A stretch of DNA of 64,000 nt, taken from NCBI RefSeq assembly GCF_048128805.1, contig NC_136000.1, positions 12,792,854 through 12,856,853 of the forward strand, given 5' to 3'. This DNA is from Centroberyx gerrardi (taxonomy: Eukaryota; Chordata; Actinopteri; Beryciformes; Berycidae). Of this stretch, positions 13,184-24,593 are shown in pieces (the first letter of the stretch is position 1; every line of letters starts with the position of its first letter). Position numbers and translations under genes: made by a program. The notes beneath the pieces are model-generated. The model was not told where the DNA came from. It was given only the letters and a program-made list of their open reading frames with translations, and did not search any database.

Positions 13184-15577
13184 ATGGCAGCTCCTTGTAG
13201 AAGAAAACTCTGTGACACAACATGTAAAACCGTACATTTTTGAGGCGGAATCTGTCAACCGAACAAGAGGAGGCAACTGCCGAAGTTTTACAGACAGGTT
13301 ACAGCAGGATGTCTCTGAATGGTAGGTTGAAATTTCAGTGTGTTGTTCGTACTTTCTCACCGTGCGTGTGTATGTGGTTGCGTCAGCTGTGGTATTTCTG
13401 GATAGCCATAGTGGACAAATTTGTATCCCATAAAAACGATATTTAACTTCACCTGCCGGAGTGTCTCGCACGGTAACTGTACCTTATGGTTTGTTTGATT
13501 CATTTTTAGCCTGACGTTCACTGGTGCCGGTGGTTTGAGGCTGTCTAATCAACACAGTAGGTGTCGGTAGCTTTTCGCTGGCTAACGTTACTTGGATAGC
13601 TGCTGTAATTTTATTCCATGAAGTGTCTTACAATTGCCGTTGTACTGGCTAGCGATACACACCAGACATTATGTAGTTATTACGTTCAAATACATCAAAT
13701 TGATGTGTGATGTGTGCGAAAGAAGAACTCCTCTTCAGGGGATACAAATATAGTCACGACACCGGCAAACATATGGTTATGCCCCATGCTTTCTACCATT
13801 TGGACATATGACTGTCGTAATTTATGCCAGTGTTATTCAGCTATAACGCTAGTTCAACAGTTTTAGAACTATAGCTGTAATATTCAACCATTGCATCTCA
13901 TGGAGGCCTGCTGGTCATTCCCCCTGTACATAACATCTTACCTCTTTTAGAGTTGACACCTTTCTTTGTCCTGTACATTAGTTTGTACAGTACTCACATC
14001 TACTCTAAATTGTCTGTGCTAAATAATAAACATATAATATAGATAAACGTAATTATCAGTGTAATGTTCCTATAAAGCTTGCAAAATTCAATAAGTTACC
14101 CTGTCTCATTCCTTAGGTTACCAGAAGAATGAATCGGCTTCAGGATCCACCTACATGCATGGCGGATCATCCTGGTCTGCAGCCTGTATGTTTGAATGTG
14201 TTCTCACTACAGAATGCAATGGACATTTATAAAGCAGACTATGGGCCCTTACAGCTTAGAGGTATAGTTTCTTCTTCTAAGTTTCTTTTATGCATTCTGT
14301 GCATGAATTGATTTGAACATGTGACTTTGGATAATACTTTACATGACAATAAATTTGAGTAAAATAACTGTGTTGTTATACTTTATTACACATCCATGTA
14401 GAAAAAACTTCAGCACACTTAAAAGTCTTAGTGACAGGGGCATAGGACAAAAGTTACTGAATAAGTAATATAATCCCACACACTGTCTACACTTGCATGG
14501 TGCTTTATTACATTTCAGTCATTGAAATGTAATAAAGCACCATATAAATGTAGACAGTGTGTGTGGGATTATATATGTTTTTCCCTTTACACACCCATGT
14601 AAAGTAAATGTGAAACCAATAAGTAACCACAACACTGACTGTTCATACAGAATACAATTATTTTATTTTAGAAAAAGCATAAAAAAGGCACATGTAAAAA
14701 CATAACACTGCTTATGCAGGACCATAATGGAGTGCTGTTATGTTACAAAATCTACATCTGTGAGTTTACACAGGGGAGTGTTCCACTGTAGCAGTTATTG
14801 CAGTGTAGTAAAGTAGTGCAGTATCAATGACCAAAATGATTTATAATTTGATGTTTTTAGTTATCTGTTATGTATTCGTGGAAAACACCCAACTACAACC
14901 TGACCTCATGCCAGATATTAGCCTGAACAACGAGACTACAATAAACGCTACCTTTCTCGAGGTTGTAATGTCCTATTTTTTCTTGAGACTGTGTTTAGAA
15001 TCAACTACATAGTAATTATTGAGGCTGTAGTTTGTGGTAATGTTACTGGATTGCAGTATATTGTAAGGCGTAGGTATTACTCATGATGCAATATCCTAAA
15101 AAATATTTGAGATAATTGGTTGCATTAAACATTGCTATTCCCTGCTATGAGGCCAGCACATCTCAGACAGTCATTAAATAAATATACAAATGTTATAACA
15201 AAGTATAAACTATAGTATAAAATAATTTATGAATCAGAATTGCACATTTTGCTACTTACCAAATGTATATTCTTTTGTAATGGAACAACTGATGACTTCT
15301 GTGTTTCTGTTACTCCACAGATTACATCGATGAGTTGATGGACCTCATCTTTGATCTCTTGTTCCAGGACCTTGCACCTTATGTGAGCCAGGTTTTGAAG
15401 ATCCCCATCCCAGAAGACCCGTGCGCCCAGTCTGACAGGCCAGCCAAGGAGGACGTCATTGCAGCCACGTGTCTCGGGTCAATCAAGAGGCAGCATCAGG
15501 GAGCTCACAGCATATGTACAGCACCACACACTGGTATCACTACTCTGACCCCGCGACCTAGAAAGCCCCAGCACTAG
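13184..15577 (+). pseudogene. Transposon-associated gene fragment resembling fish P2X7-ballast-domain proteins
   Basis: Three exon-like pieces are visible. Piece 1 (about 13184-13321, donor GTAGG) reads KPYIFEAES ... RLQQDVSEW. Piece 2 (14117-14261, acceptor CCTTAG, donor GTATAG) reads CMADHPGLQPVCLNVFSLQN and IYKADYGPL. Piece 3 (15321-15577, acceptor CCACAG) reads DYIDELMDLIFDLL and IPEDPCAQSDRPAKED. Pieces 2 and 3 join in phase; piece 1 to 2 does not, because it leaves two spare bases. No in-frame start precedes piece 1. The HPGxxPVCLN and RLQQDVSEW motifs resemble, from memory, the cysteine-rich P2X7 cytoplasmic (ballast) domain family found in many multicopy fish genes; piece 3 I recognise only weakly. 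The Trp-Cys-Trp-Gly block usual for that family is absent. Piece 2 lies in the left arm of the inverted duplication. Likely a decayed or chimaeric element gene. Confidence 0.5.
14468..14574. repeat. Near-perfect 50-bp-arm hairpin inside the left palindrome arm
   Basis: 14468-14517 pairs with 14523-14574 (arms of 50 and 52 bases; loop GTCAT). Differences are one CA step and four bases near the middle. The equivalent place in the right arm (about 17240) runs straight from GGATTATATTACTT to GTGTGTG and TTACTTATTG with no hairpin. Confidence 0.85.
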
Positions 15578-15692
15578 CTGACAAAGGATCTGTAGGCTAG
15601 ACACAGAGAGGAAGGTACACATACTGTCAATATACTTCATTTGAATACTTAGTCTCTTCTTTTGTTGTTTTGGTTATCTGGCATGAGGTCAG

Positions 15693-16956
15693 AGGCCTGT
15701 ACTACGAAGCAGGATTTGAGGTTAGCGAGCTAACTTTGGGTTTAACCCTGGCTTTTCAGTCTCACGAAGGTGGTTCACTTTTAACCGGGGTAGATCACCA
15801 TGGTAACTTCTGCTGGACGGCTAACCTGCCCCGGAGCAGGTTCAGTTCAGGGTATCGGATCAAAACGTATGAAAGGCCCGCCTTCTGACCAATCAGCTCT
15901 CTGGAAACAGGGCGTCACCATTCCTACAGGATCCCGATATGGACAAATATACAAATGAAAATCCCAATAAAAAACTGAAAACTGTTATTTTTGAATTAAC
16001 AGACAGTAAGAAGTGCTGTTCGCAGGGCGACGTGTTTACAGACCAGTAGAATCACGTTGTTTTCCATGATAACTTATTATATCGGAGATATAGCAGGTAG
16101 GCCAGTTAATTGACCATATTATTAATGGATTAAAGTTACTGTTGCATATATTAATTGCGCTGACTTTATTTAATTGGATTCCCAACAGTGTTTGGTTCAA
16201 TGTCGGCTATTCATATTCCATTACCGCAGCCCCGAAGAACATGAGGCCGACTTTATGAATAGAAAATCTTTTTACAGCCTCAATGTGTCCACAAACTATT
16301 TTATCAATGAAAAATATGCCCACTGTGTCCTAATGACGGGGCAGTTCCTCCAGTAATCCTCTCTAGCCTTGGAAGCAGAAACAACTTTTACTTTTCGCGG
16401 TTATGTTTTGTAATGCTGACAGTTATTCATTATAAGACTTTGTTCTTCTTGAGAGAAGAACCCAATGTTAGTAGCTATCCATTTCTTTCCGATACCCATG
16501 TTGAAAATGTCAGCAGGAAATATTAGGGCTTATATCATCCTATAATTAGGTCTATTGTTTATGGCTTTTATTGTTTGATTAGCCTATTTTATTATTTTCG
16601 CCTATTTTTAGGCTATTACTTATTTTTATAGTTTTACGCTTATATTCTATGTCCTTTTCCCCGCTGAATCATATTACTGTTGCTGCACAACTATCTAATT
16701 TCCCCGCGGGGATCAATAGTTTCATTTTATCTTATCCGAATTATTTGATCTGGATCTGTCCATGTTGCAAGTGATTGGCTATTTGTTACAAACCCCGCCT
16801 CTTTCATGTGAACGCGCTCATAGCTGGATAGGTAAATCCTGGGTTGACAGAGCCAGTTGATAACTAACCAGCTACGTCAGACCGGTTATCAGGATATATA
16901 ACTATATAACTCAAACATACCCTGACTTTGTTGAACTTGCTTCGTAGTATAGGCCC
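15693..16956 (+). mobile_element. PIF/Harbinger DNA transposon, degenerate (1.26 kb)
   Basis: The terminal inverted repeats are AGGCCTGTACTACGAAGCA and (right end, reverse) GGGCCTATACTACGAAGCA. The 3-bp target duplication CAG lies at 15690-15692 and 16957-16959. The opposite palindrome arm (14905-14917) keeps the empty site, with one CAG equivalent, which fixes the borders. Inside is a transposase remnant at about 16190-16300. Confidence 0.85.
16190..16310 (+). pseudogene. Harbinger (HARBI1-like, DDE) transposase remnant
   Basis: One frame reads GSMSAIHIPLPQP, like the GxxDGTHIPIxxP stretch around the first catalytic Asp. After a frame change the sequence reads PEEHEADFMNRKSFYSLNV, the hallmark E-A-D-(Y/F)-x-N-R-K-x-x-x-S-x-N-V of PIF/Harbinger transposases. 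The Asp-Gly-Thr of the first block has become Ser-Ala-Ile, and the shift breaks the frame, so it is inactive. The rest of the protein is missing. Confidence 0.75.
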
Positions 16957-17439
16957 CAGGTTGTAGTTGGGTGTTTTCCACGAATACGTAACAGATAACT
17001 AAAAACATCAAATTATAAATCATTTTGGTGATTGATACTGCACTACTTTACTACACTGCAGTAACTGCTACAGTGGAACACTCCCCTGTGTAAACTCACA
17101 GATGTAGATTTTGTAACATAACAGCATCCCATTATGGTCCTGCAGCAGTATTATGTTTCTACATGTACCTTTTTTTTTGCCTTTTCTAAAATAAAATAAT
17201 TGTATTCTGTATGAACAGTCAGTGTTGTGGTTACTTATTGTGTGTGGGATTATATTACTTATTCAGTAACCTTTGTCCTATGCCCCTGTCACTAAAAGAC
17301 TTTTAAGTGTGCAGAAGTTTTTTCTACATGGATGTGTAATAAAGTATAACAACACAGTTATTTTACTCAAATGTATTGTCATGTAAAGTATTATCCAAAG
17401 TCACGTGTTCAATTCAATTCATGCACAGAATCCATAAAA

Positions 17440-17612
17440 GAAACTTACTGCTCTATACCTCTAAACTGTAAGGACCCATAGTCTGCTTTATAAATGTTCA
17501 TTGCATTCTGTAGTGAGAACACATTCAAACATACAGGCTGCAGACCAGAATGATCAACATGCATGTAGTTGGATCCTGAAGCTGATTCATTCTTCTGGTA
17601 ACCTAGGGAATG
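17440..17612 (-). pseudogene. Inverted second copy of the P2X7-ballast-like exon, frameshifted
   Basis: Read on the minus strand this matches 14117-14270 closely, including the splice-site context. After the shared CTACATGCATG the plus copy has GCGGATCATCCTGG, while this copy has TTGATCATTCTGG, one base shorter. That shift puts a stop soon after, in the frame of the conserved VCLN motif. It is a decayed duplicate. Confidence 0.7.
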
Positions 17613-17699
17613 AGAAAGGGTAACTTATTGAATTTTGCAAGCTTTATAGGAACATTACACTGATAATTACGTGATCTGGACCCAGGCAAGGAATACACA

Positions 17700-17765
17700 C
17701 AAATAGTAATAAACTTTATATAGCACTTCTCAAAACAAAGTTACAAAGTACATAGAGTAAAACGG
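17700..17765. repeat. SINE/LINE tail fragment
   Basis: AATAAACTTTATATAGCACTTCTCAAAACAAAGTTACAAAG resembles the 3' tails shared by fish SINEs and L2-like LINEs, in reverse orientation. It is short and has no head. Confidence 0.4.
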
Positions 17766-17885
17766 CAAAGAAGAACTGGAACAAATTGTAAAATAGCAGA
17801 AAGAAAATCAACAACAGAAACGGAGTGACCATAATGGACTAGAAACAAAAAAAAAAAAGCTGCAAAATCATTACGTAATATTATA

Positions 17886-17898
17886 TGACCCTTGACAG
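17886..17898 (-). promoter_or_regulatory. DR1-like nuclear receptor motif upstream of slc27a2 copy 1
   Basis: TGACCC-T-TGACAG; on the minus strand CTGTCA-A-GGGTCA, an imperfect direct repeat with one-base spacing (consensus AGGTCA-A-AGGTCA), about 150 bases before the ATG. DR1 sites bind PPAR-RXR or HNF4. SLC27A2 is a known PPAR-alpha-responsive liver gene. The match is seen; function is inferred. Confidence 0.35.
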
Positions 17899-17971
17899 AA
17901 AAACTTGTGCTGCTCCTCCTCCATGTCTTCAACACTTCACACTCCCACCTTTCAAGCTGCAGAAGGACTTG

Positions 17972-17980
17972 ACATAAAAA
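17972..17980 (+). promoter_or_regulatory. Possible TATA-like box of slc27a2 copy 1
   Basis: ACATAAAAA lies about 70 bases before the ATG, after a region of ordinary composition. It would place transcription start only about 40 bases before the start codon. Weak evidence. Confidence 0.25.
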
Positions 17981-18047
17981 CCTCAGACTTTATAGCGACT
18001 CACACGCATGTAAACCTGTTTTAACGTTTAACGTTTCTCGGGTAAAC

Positions 18048-21000
18048 ATGCTGATCTGGATAGTAGTATGTGCTGTGTTTCTGCTTGGACTTTTAATTCG
18101 CTATCCTTACTTTTTCCAAGATGTCCAGTACATCATCAGGGTAGTAACAGTACGGCGCCGTCTCTCTAAATACAGAGAGAGTAACTTCACTATCCTGGAC
18201 CGGTTTTTACACTGGGTGAAGACGCAGCCGCACAAGCCGTTCATTCGCTTCAACGCCGACACTTTCTCCTACCGGGACAGCGATGAGCAGAGCAACAAGG
18301 TCGCGAGAGTGTTGCTGCACAGCGGCCTCGTTAAACAAGGAGATACTGTCGCACTTTTCCTCGGGAACGAGCCCGTTTACCTCTGGCTGTGGCTGGGCTT
18401 GGTGAAGATCGGATGCTCCGCTGCTCTTCTCAACTACAACATGAGGTCCAGATCCTTATTGCACTGTTTCAGCTGCAGTGGAGCGAAAGTGCTGATTGCT
18501 GCTGAAGGTACGGTTTGTGTTTTTACTTTTATCAGTTGTCATTATAAATAATTAGCTAACAGTCCCTCCCTCCCTCCCTTACAAGTCTATTCACACTCAC
18601 ACATACAGTACATAAGCATATAGATGCATAGTTATGTGTAAATACATATTTAACCCGCTCACATACACATTATGTAGGTGCACATAACACTCAACTTCAC
18701 TCAGTATCTCCATGCTGTCACGGTGTTCATATCTGGAGGCTGACTCCCTAACCTGCAGAACATGCTCATAATATTTACCAATGGTGGAAAGAGTACAAAA
18801 TGTCATACTCAAGTAGAAGTGCTGTTACTTTGCTGATATTTTAGGCTACTTAAGTAGAAGTAAAAGTAATGGTGTAAAACCCTACTTAAGTAAAAGTAAA
18901 AAAAAGTAGCTAATTTAAAATGTACTCAGAGTAAAGGTTACTGAGTTACTTTTTATAAAGAGAACGTTGTTAGATGTGATCTTTCCCATGCCATGAGAGG
19001 ACAGCAGGTCAAACTAGATCTTTTAATTTAAAAAAAAAAAAGAAGGAAATTACAAAATACAGTGTACAAACAAAGAAAAGTCATTTTATTCTTCTCTTCT
19101 TTGCTGACTGACTGTTCACTGTGAATGGCTCCACAATTTGTCAGTTTACATTGGTCCAGATTCTGTGGCTTATAGAGAGTTTATGGAAATCTGTACTCTG
19201 TAATGGATGTGATTTAAAATGTAGTGAAGTACGATACTTTAGTAAAAATGTACTGAAGTAAAAGTACAATTACTCAGTTTAAAAAAATGCTCAAAAAAGT
19301 ACTACTCAAAAAAGCTACTCAATTACTGTAACTAGAGTAAATGTAATTAGTTACTTCCACACTTGGTATTTACCAGCTCTTCATACTGATACCTCTTTAC
19401 CCATAACACCTAGTCCTCCTCAAAATGATGTTCACTGAGCTTGTCATGTTTTGTTTTTATGTCTCTTCCACATGTGATAATATTGTCTTGTTTTCTTGTA
19501 TGAGTGTTTGTCAGTATTGTCAGCATCTACAATAATAATAAAAAAAAAGATAATTAGCAATCATTTTTTAATTATGTTGCAGAAAAAACACTCATTTGGC
19601 TTCATTTCCCAGAATTACAGGATGCTGTTGCAGAGATCCTGCCAAGCCTGCAGCAGCAGAGCGTCTCTGTTTTCATCCTGGCTGACAAATGCCAAACTTC
19701 AGGCATGGAGAGCTTCAGAGACCGAGTCAGCCGAGCGTCCAGTGAGCCTCTGCCGAGAGACGTCAGGTCACAGCTAACCCTGCTGAGTCCGGCGGTCTAC
19801 ATCTACACATCAGGGACCACAGGTAGTTCAGCTGCTAGTTTACCAGATCCCTCACTAACAGGAAGCAGCGGGCCTTATGTTGTTTTGTCTTCTGTCCCTC
19901 AGGTTTACCGAAGGCGGCGGTGGTCAGTCACCTCAAACTGTGGGCCATGTCGTCCCTGCAGTCTGTGGCAGGAGTGAAGTCCAGTGATGTCATCTACGTG
20001 AACCTCCCGCTGTATCACACCGCCGGCTTCATCGGATGCACTGGAGCCATCGAAACGGGTATGAAAAAGTGTGCCCAAAGTAAAGCCAGATTACTCTTCT
20101 CACTGTGAATGGCTTCACAATTTGTCAATTTACGATGATCCAGTTTCTGATGCTTATGGAGCGCCACAAGATTTGTATTTTGTAATGGATGTGATTTAAA
20201 ATGTAACTACAATACTTCAGTAAAAACATACCTAAGCAAAAGTAGAATTACTGACTTTAGAAAATACTCAAAACAGTACAAGTACACAAAAAGCTACTCA
20301 ATTACAGTAACGTGAGTAAATGTAATTAGTTACTTTCACCCTTGGTTTTATTTTGTTTATTAATATTGGTGTTAATTAAGTTAAATACTGTTAATTAAGT
20401 ATTAACAGCATTGAGGATGAAGGTTTTATGTAATTATCGTCTTATGACTGTCTTTAGGTATCACAATTGCTTTGAGAAGTAAATTTTCTGCATCTAACTT
20501 CTGGAACGACTGCAGGAAGTTTAATGTCACTGTCATACAGTACATCGGTGAAACTATGCGTTATCTCTGCAACACACCAAAGGTATGTTGACTTATATTT
20601 ATCACACCATGTAAGGTTACTTACACCTGTAAGGTTACCAGAAATGAAAGGACTGCACTTAGGACTCTGCTCTGAAAATCATTAATACATCACTTGAGAC
20701 TGGGGTTTTTTCCTGATGCCTTTAAAACTGCTGTTGTGAAACCGCTGTTGAAGAAATCACATTTGGACTGTGGGGTCCTAAGTAACTACAGGCCCATATC
20801 AAACCTTCCTTTTTTAAGTAAGGTCCTTGAAAAAGTGGTTTCTAACCAAATTAACAACTTTTTAAATGAAAACAACATTCTGGAAAAGTTTCAGTCAGGT
20901 TTCAGAGCCAACCACAGCACAGAAACTGCTCTCACCAAAATAGTCAATGATTCATTGAGGCATTCTTTCATCTTAGAAATATTGCCAAAGTGCGGCCCTT

Positions 21001-22876
21001 CCTAACCCAGAAAGATGCTGAAAAGCTAACTCATGCGTTTGTTATAAGTAGACTGGACTACTGCAACGCCCTTTTTACCGGCATCCCTAAAAAGTCTATT
21101 GAGAGGCTTCAGCTTATCCAAAACTCTGCAGCTAGACTTTTAACAAAAACAAGGAAGCGAGAGCATATCACTCCGGTTTTAGCTGCATTGCACTGGCTCC
21201 CAGTGTCCTTCAGAATTTATTTTAAAGTTCCTTTACTTGTATACAAAGCTCTTAATGGCTTAGGACCGGCCTACATTACAGAATCCCTGCTGTTCTACAT
21301 TCCATCAAGAGCCCTCAGTACAAAACCCCACTCAGAAGAAGATTGGGCATGCAGCCTTTTTTAACTCTGCTCCTAAACTGTGGAACACCCTCCCAAAGAA
21401 TATTAGAGAGGCGGGCTCTGTAAGCATTTTCAAACGACAAATTTTCATTGGTCTTGTCCGGGTAATGCTTACTTGCACGAGTGAACACTATATGTGGGGG
21501 GGACAGAGCTTTACCCTGTATGAGTCTCATCCATCTGTGGATGGTGAGGTTTTTCACCAAGAGGAGAATCTATGATTCTCGTCTGCCTTGGGCAGTGAGA
21601 TCTGACGTAAATATCAGATCAAGAGTAGAATCAGGAAGGACAGGGGAAAAGAAAATTAAAGAAAAACATATGGGTTCACTCACAATGTGCATCTAAAAGT
21701 GGGAGTATTTGTTGTGTTCTTTTATCTTTCTATTTTACTTGATTTGATTCTTTTAATGCAATGCATTTTGCTTGTTCTTTTATATGAATTTGATCTTTTT
21801 ATCTGCCTTTTATTGATGTAAAGCACTTTGAGCTGCATGTTGTGTATGAAAGGTGCTATACAAATAAAAGTTATTATTATTATTATTATTGTTGATGTGT
21901 GTTTAACATGTTTCTTCCCATTTCTCTCTGACAGAAACACAGTGATCGAAGCCACAAAGTCAGGATTGCGCTCGGCAACGGGATCAGAGCCGATGTTTGG
22001 AGAGATTTCTTGAGCAGGTTTGGAAATGTCCAAATCAAAGAGCTGTACGCCTCCACAGAAGGGAACATGAGCTTGATAAATTATTCTGGAAAGATCGGTG
22101 CTGTTGGGAGAGTTAACTTTTTTCACAGGGTAAAAGTCATTTTTAATTCAACATTATGAGGAAAGCTTGTTTTTGGTAAATATAAAGCAATGTTTTGTCA
22201 TTGTTTCGTCCTGCAGAAGGTTTTCCCTTATGCTCTGATCAAATATGACCCAGAGAAGGAGCAGCCACTGAGGGATTCATCAGGCTTCTGCATAGAGGCT
22301 GCCAAAGGTACGTTAACAGGTTTTAGGATACTCTTTGATATTTCCATGCACCGTTAAAATGGATACTGGAGGAAATATATCTCTTAGGTGTCATATATAG
22401 CAGTTTTGGGTGCGATGTTTCTGTATTTATTGTATAATCCAAGAATGTGACACTTAGACAGGAATGTCAGACAAAAACAGATGCTGAATATTTTTTCCTC
22501 AGTTTTTATTTTCACTGTTATCAAGTGGTTGAAGTCATAATATAATGAACATAATGAATTACAATGATTTGATGAATGTTATCCTATGTCATTTGAAGGT
22601 TTTAGGAATCCTTTAAATATAACTTTTTTGTCTCTTGTCCACCTAAATCTGCATAGTTCAGTGCGCTCTACATTACTTCACTCTCTTTTTGTAAAAAAAT
22701 GTTTTTTGAGCGGTACATGGATCCAATCCTCTGTCATGACCTGCTTCTTACATGTTTCAGCATGTCATGAAGCACCATGTAAATTCATGCATGTTGGAGG
22801 TATTTCTGTTTGTTACGCCATATAAGAATTGGCTTCATATGTGTTTCAAAGTAGTGCAACCTCTCTCTCTCTCTCA

Positions 22877-22918
<42 letters not shown>

Positions 22919-24593
22919 TTCTGACCAAAGTGACTACAGAATCAGTTTGAGCTGGACTACCATAAGAGTTTGCTGTCCCTGTCCTAATGAAAACATCATG
23001 CTTCCCTCAGGCGAGCCTGGACTTCTGGTATCTCAAATAACACTGAAGGCTCCATTCGCTGGTTATGCAAGAGACCTGCAGCAGACTGAGAAGAAGAGGC
23101 TGCACAACGTCTTCAAGACAGGAGACATGTACTTCAACACTGGAGACCTGCTGCGTGTTGACCAAGATAATTTCATCTACTTTCAGGATCGTATTGGAGA
23201 CACTTTCAGGTGATTTCATCTTGTGTTTCAGTCACCAAATCACCTGAAACTGGTCAAAGTGCAACTTGAATGCAGATAGCCTTGAAGCTCTTAATCTCTT
23301 TGTTAACAGATGGAAAGGAGAGAATGTGGCTACAAACGAGGTGTCTGACATAATCACCATGACTGATTGTATCAAAGAAGCCAATGTGTATGGAGTTAAA
23401 GTACCAGGTAATTTCAGCTCGTATCTCGTCTTCATTCTTTTTTCTTCATGAGTGCAGCAGCAAAGGAAAGTATGTGAATGGAAACAGTAAATTAACCCCC
23501 GCTTCAGAAATAGGTAAAAATTAATCTGATAGGTAATCTGTCTCATAACGCCTCGGACGAATTCTGGACTAGAATTGTTTCAATTTTGGCTTTAATTCGT
23601 CACATTATCTAATGGTTACAATAATAATAAATTTAATAATACGTTTATTTATATAGCATCATTCATACACAGAATGCAACTCAAAGTGCTTTACTTAAAA
23701 TAGATTGATTAAAAAAATAAATGGATTAAAAACAGTAAATGGTTTAAAACAATTACATTACATTAATAAAACAATTACATTACATTAATACAAATGGATT
23801 TTCAACAGAGGCCTGATTTTGCATTTTCCCTTTTCCCACTGAGGCCCTGAGCAAGCAAGCAAGTCAAAAATTATCACCATATGTCACAATAATATTGAGT
23901 AACTTGTCAGTGCAAATATAATATATGCTCTGAGAATTTCTTATTATTGAGATGGAAAAAGAAGATAAGCTTGGAGAAACCCCACAACTGAAAGAGCATC
24001 TTAAACTTTTTAGCTGCTTGACTGGATTGAAGTTAAAGTAAAGTAATGATTAAGTATTTTACTTTAAAAAGAAAAACATCAACAGAACCTGTCCACAAAC
24101 TTTCCTTTGCCACTATTCCTCTTATTTTAACAACTTTTTTTTTTTTCCCAGGCCACGAGGGGAGGGCTGGAATGGCTGCCGTTACTTTAACAGACGGAGA
24201 GAAGTTTGACTGCGAAGGCATTTTCAAGCACGTAGAAAACTGTCTACCGGTCTATGCAAGGCCACGTTTCATAAGGCTTCAGGTACATTTACTCCTGCCC
24301 AGTGCATTTAGTTGTTTTATATAGACAAAGCTTCTTGATGTTTCCATCACTAATTGATCCTGAAATGTCCCAGATTTCTTCCTCCTAATAATTAATTGTC
24401 CTGTTATTTGTTACAGAATTCCTTGGAAGTTACAGGAACGTTCAAGCAGATGAAGGTGAAGCTGGTGGAAGAGGGATTCAACCCAAATGAAATAACAGAC
24501 CCACTGTACTTTCTAGATGAAAGAGAAAGGAATTACGTCCCACTTACGCAGGATATATTCAGTTCAGTTTTATCAGGGAAGATCAAAATTTAA
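18048..24593 (+). CDS. slc27a2: Very-long-chain acyl-CoA synthetase / fatty-acid transport protein 2, copy 1
   Basis: FATP2 takes up long-chain fatty acids and forms very-long-chain acyl-CoA with ATP at the ER and peroxisome. Exons: 18048-18507, 19613-19822, 19903-20058, 20458-20582, 21935-22129, 22217-22307, 23011-23209, 23310-23407, 24152-24282, 24417-24593; 1,842 nt, 613 residues (human FATP2 is 620). The start is the first ATG and opens a hydrophobic signal anchor ([16 protein letters not shown]). The AMP-binding motif [14 protein letters not shown] is at about residues 215-228. Also seen are [30 protein letters not shown], and the FATP signature [22 protein letters not shown] split across exons 7 and 8. 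All introns are GT-AG. It sits about 2.7 kb before a second copy with identical exon phases. Introns hold an L2 LINE and hAT pieces. slc27a6 is the main alternative name. Confidence 0.9.
18779..19365. mobile_element. Non-autonomous hAT-type element in slc27a2 copy 1 intron 1
   Basis: Ends are CAATGGTGGAAAGAGTA and, reversed from the right, CAAGTGTGGAAGTAACTA. Flanks are ATATTTAC (18771-18778) and GTATTTAC (19366-19373), an 8-bp duplication with one change. The body is rich in AAGTAAAAGTA / TACTTAAGTA motifs. No transposase frame. Confidence 0.75.
20086..20345. mobile_element. Truncated copy of the same hAT family in intron 3
   Basis: It matches the right-hand half of 18779-19365 (CACTGTGAATGGCT, GTAATGGATGTGATTTAAAATGTA, AATGTAATTAGTTACTTTCACCCTTGG). 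The left end is missing. It starts 30 bases after the exon 3 donor. Confidence 0.7.
20645..21885 (+). mobile_element. 5'-truncated, internally deleted L2-type LINE
   Basis: Reverse transcriptase fragments read [46 protein letters not shown]; then, after a deletion at about 20960-20990 that removes the catalytic core, [14 protein letters not shown] and [11 protein letters not shown]. The 3' end has TAAAGCACTTTGAGCTGC and GTGCTATACAAATAAAAG followed by (TTA)n, the usual L2 tail. Inserted sense to the gene in slc27a2 copy 1 intron 4. Not a host gene. Confidence 0.85.
22861..22913. repeat. (CT)n(CA)n microsatellite in slc27a2 copy 1 intron 6
   Basis: About 15 bases of CT repeat run into about 36 bases of CA repeat. 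Uninterrupted and likely polymorphic. Confidence 0.9.
23625..23705. repeat. L2/SINE tail fragment, reverse orientation
   Basis: ACGTTTATTTATATAGCATC...CAACTCAAAGTGCTTTACTT is the reverse complement of the L2-like tail seen at 21820. It lies in intron 8. Confidence 0.5.

Larger units (their letters stand above)
14047..17671. repeat. Large inverted duplication (long palindrome) interrupted by a transposon
   Basis: The left arm is 14047 to about 14917. Its reverse complement is about 15673-15692 plus 16957-17671. Both arms share ACGTAATTATCAGTGTAATG at the outer edge and GTATTCGTGGAAAACACCCA near the inner edge, with high identity between. The spacer (about 14918-15672) holds the third exon-like piece of the P2X7-ballast-like fragment. 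The left arm carries an extra hairpin segment, and the right arm carries a Harbinger insertion. Confidence 0.85.

Noticed and set aside
15670..15888. 72-codon frame starting MVIWHEVRGLYYEAG
   Set aside because: It crosses the Harbinger terminal repeat; the peptide comes from the inverted repeat sequence.
20694..21364. Two frames with reverse transcriptase similarity
   Set aside because: Parts of a dead L2 LINE in an intron, not a host gene.
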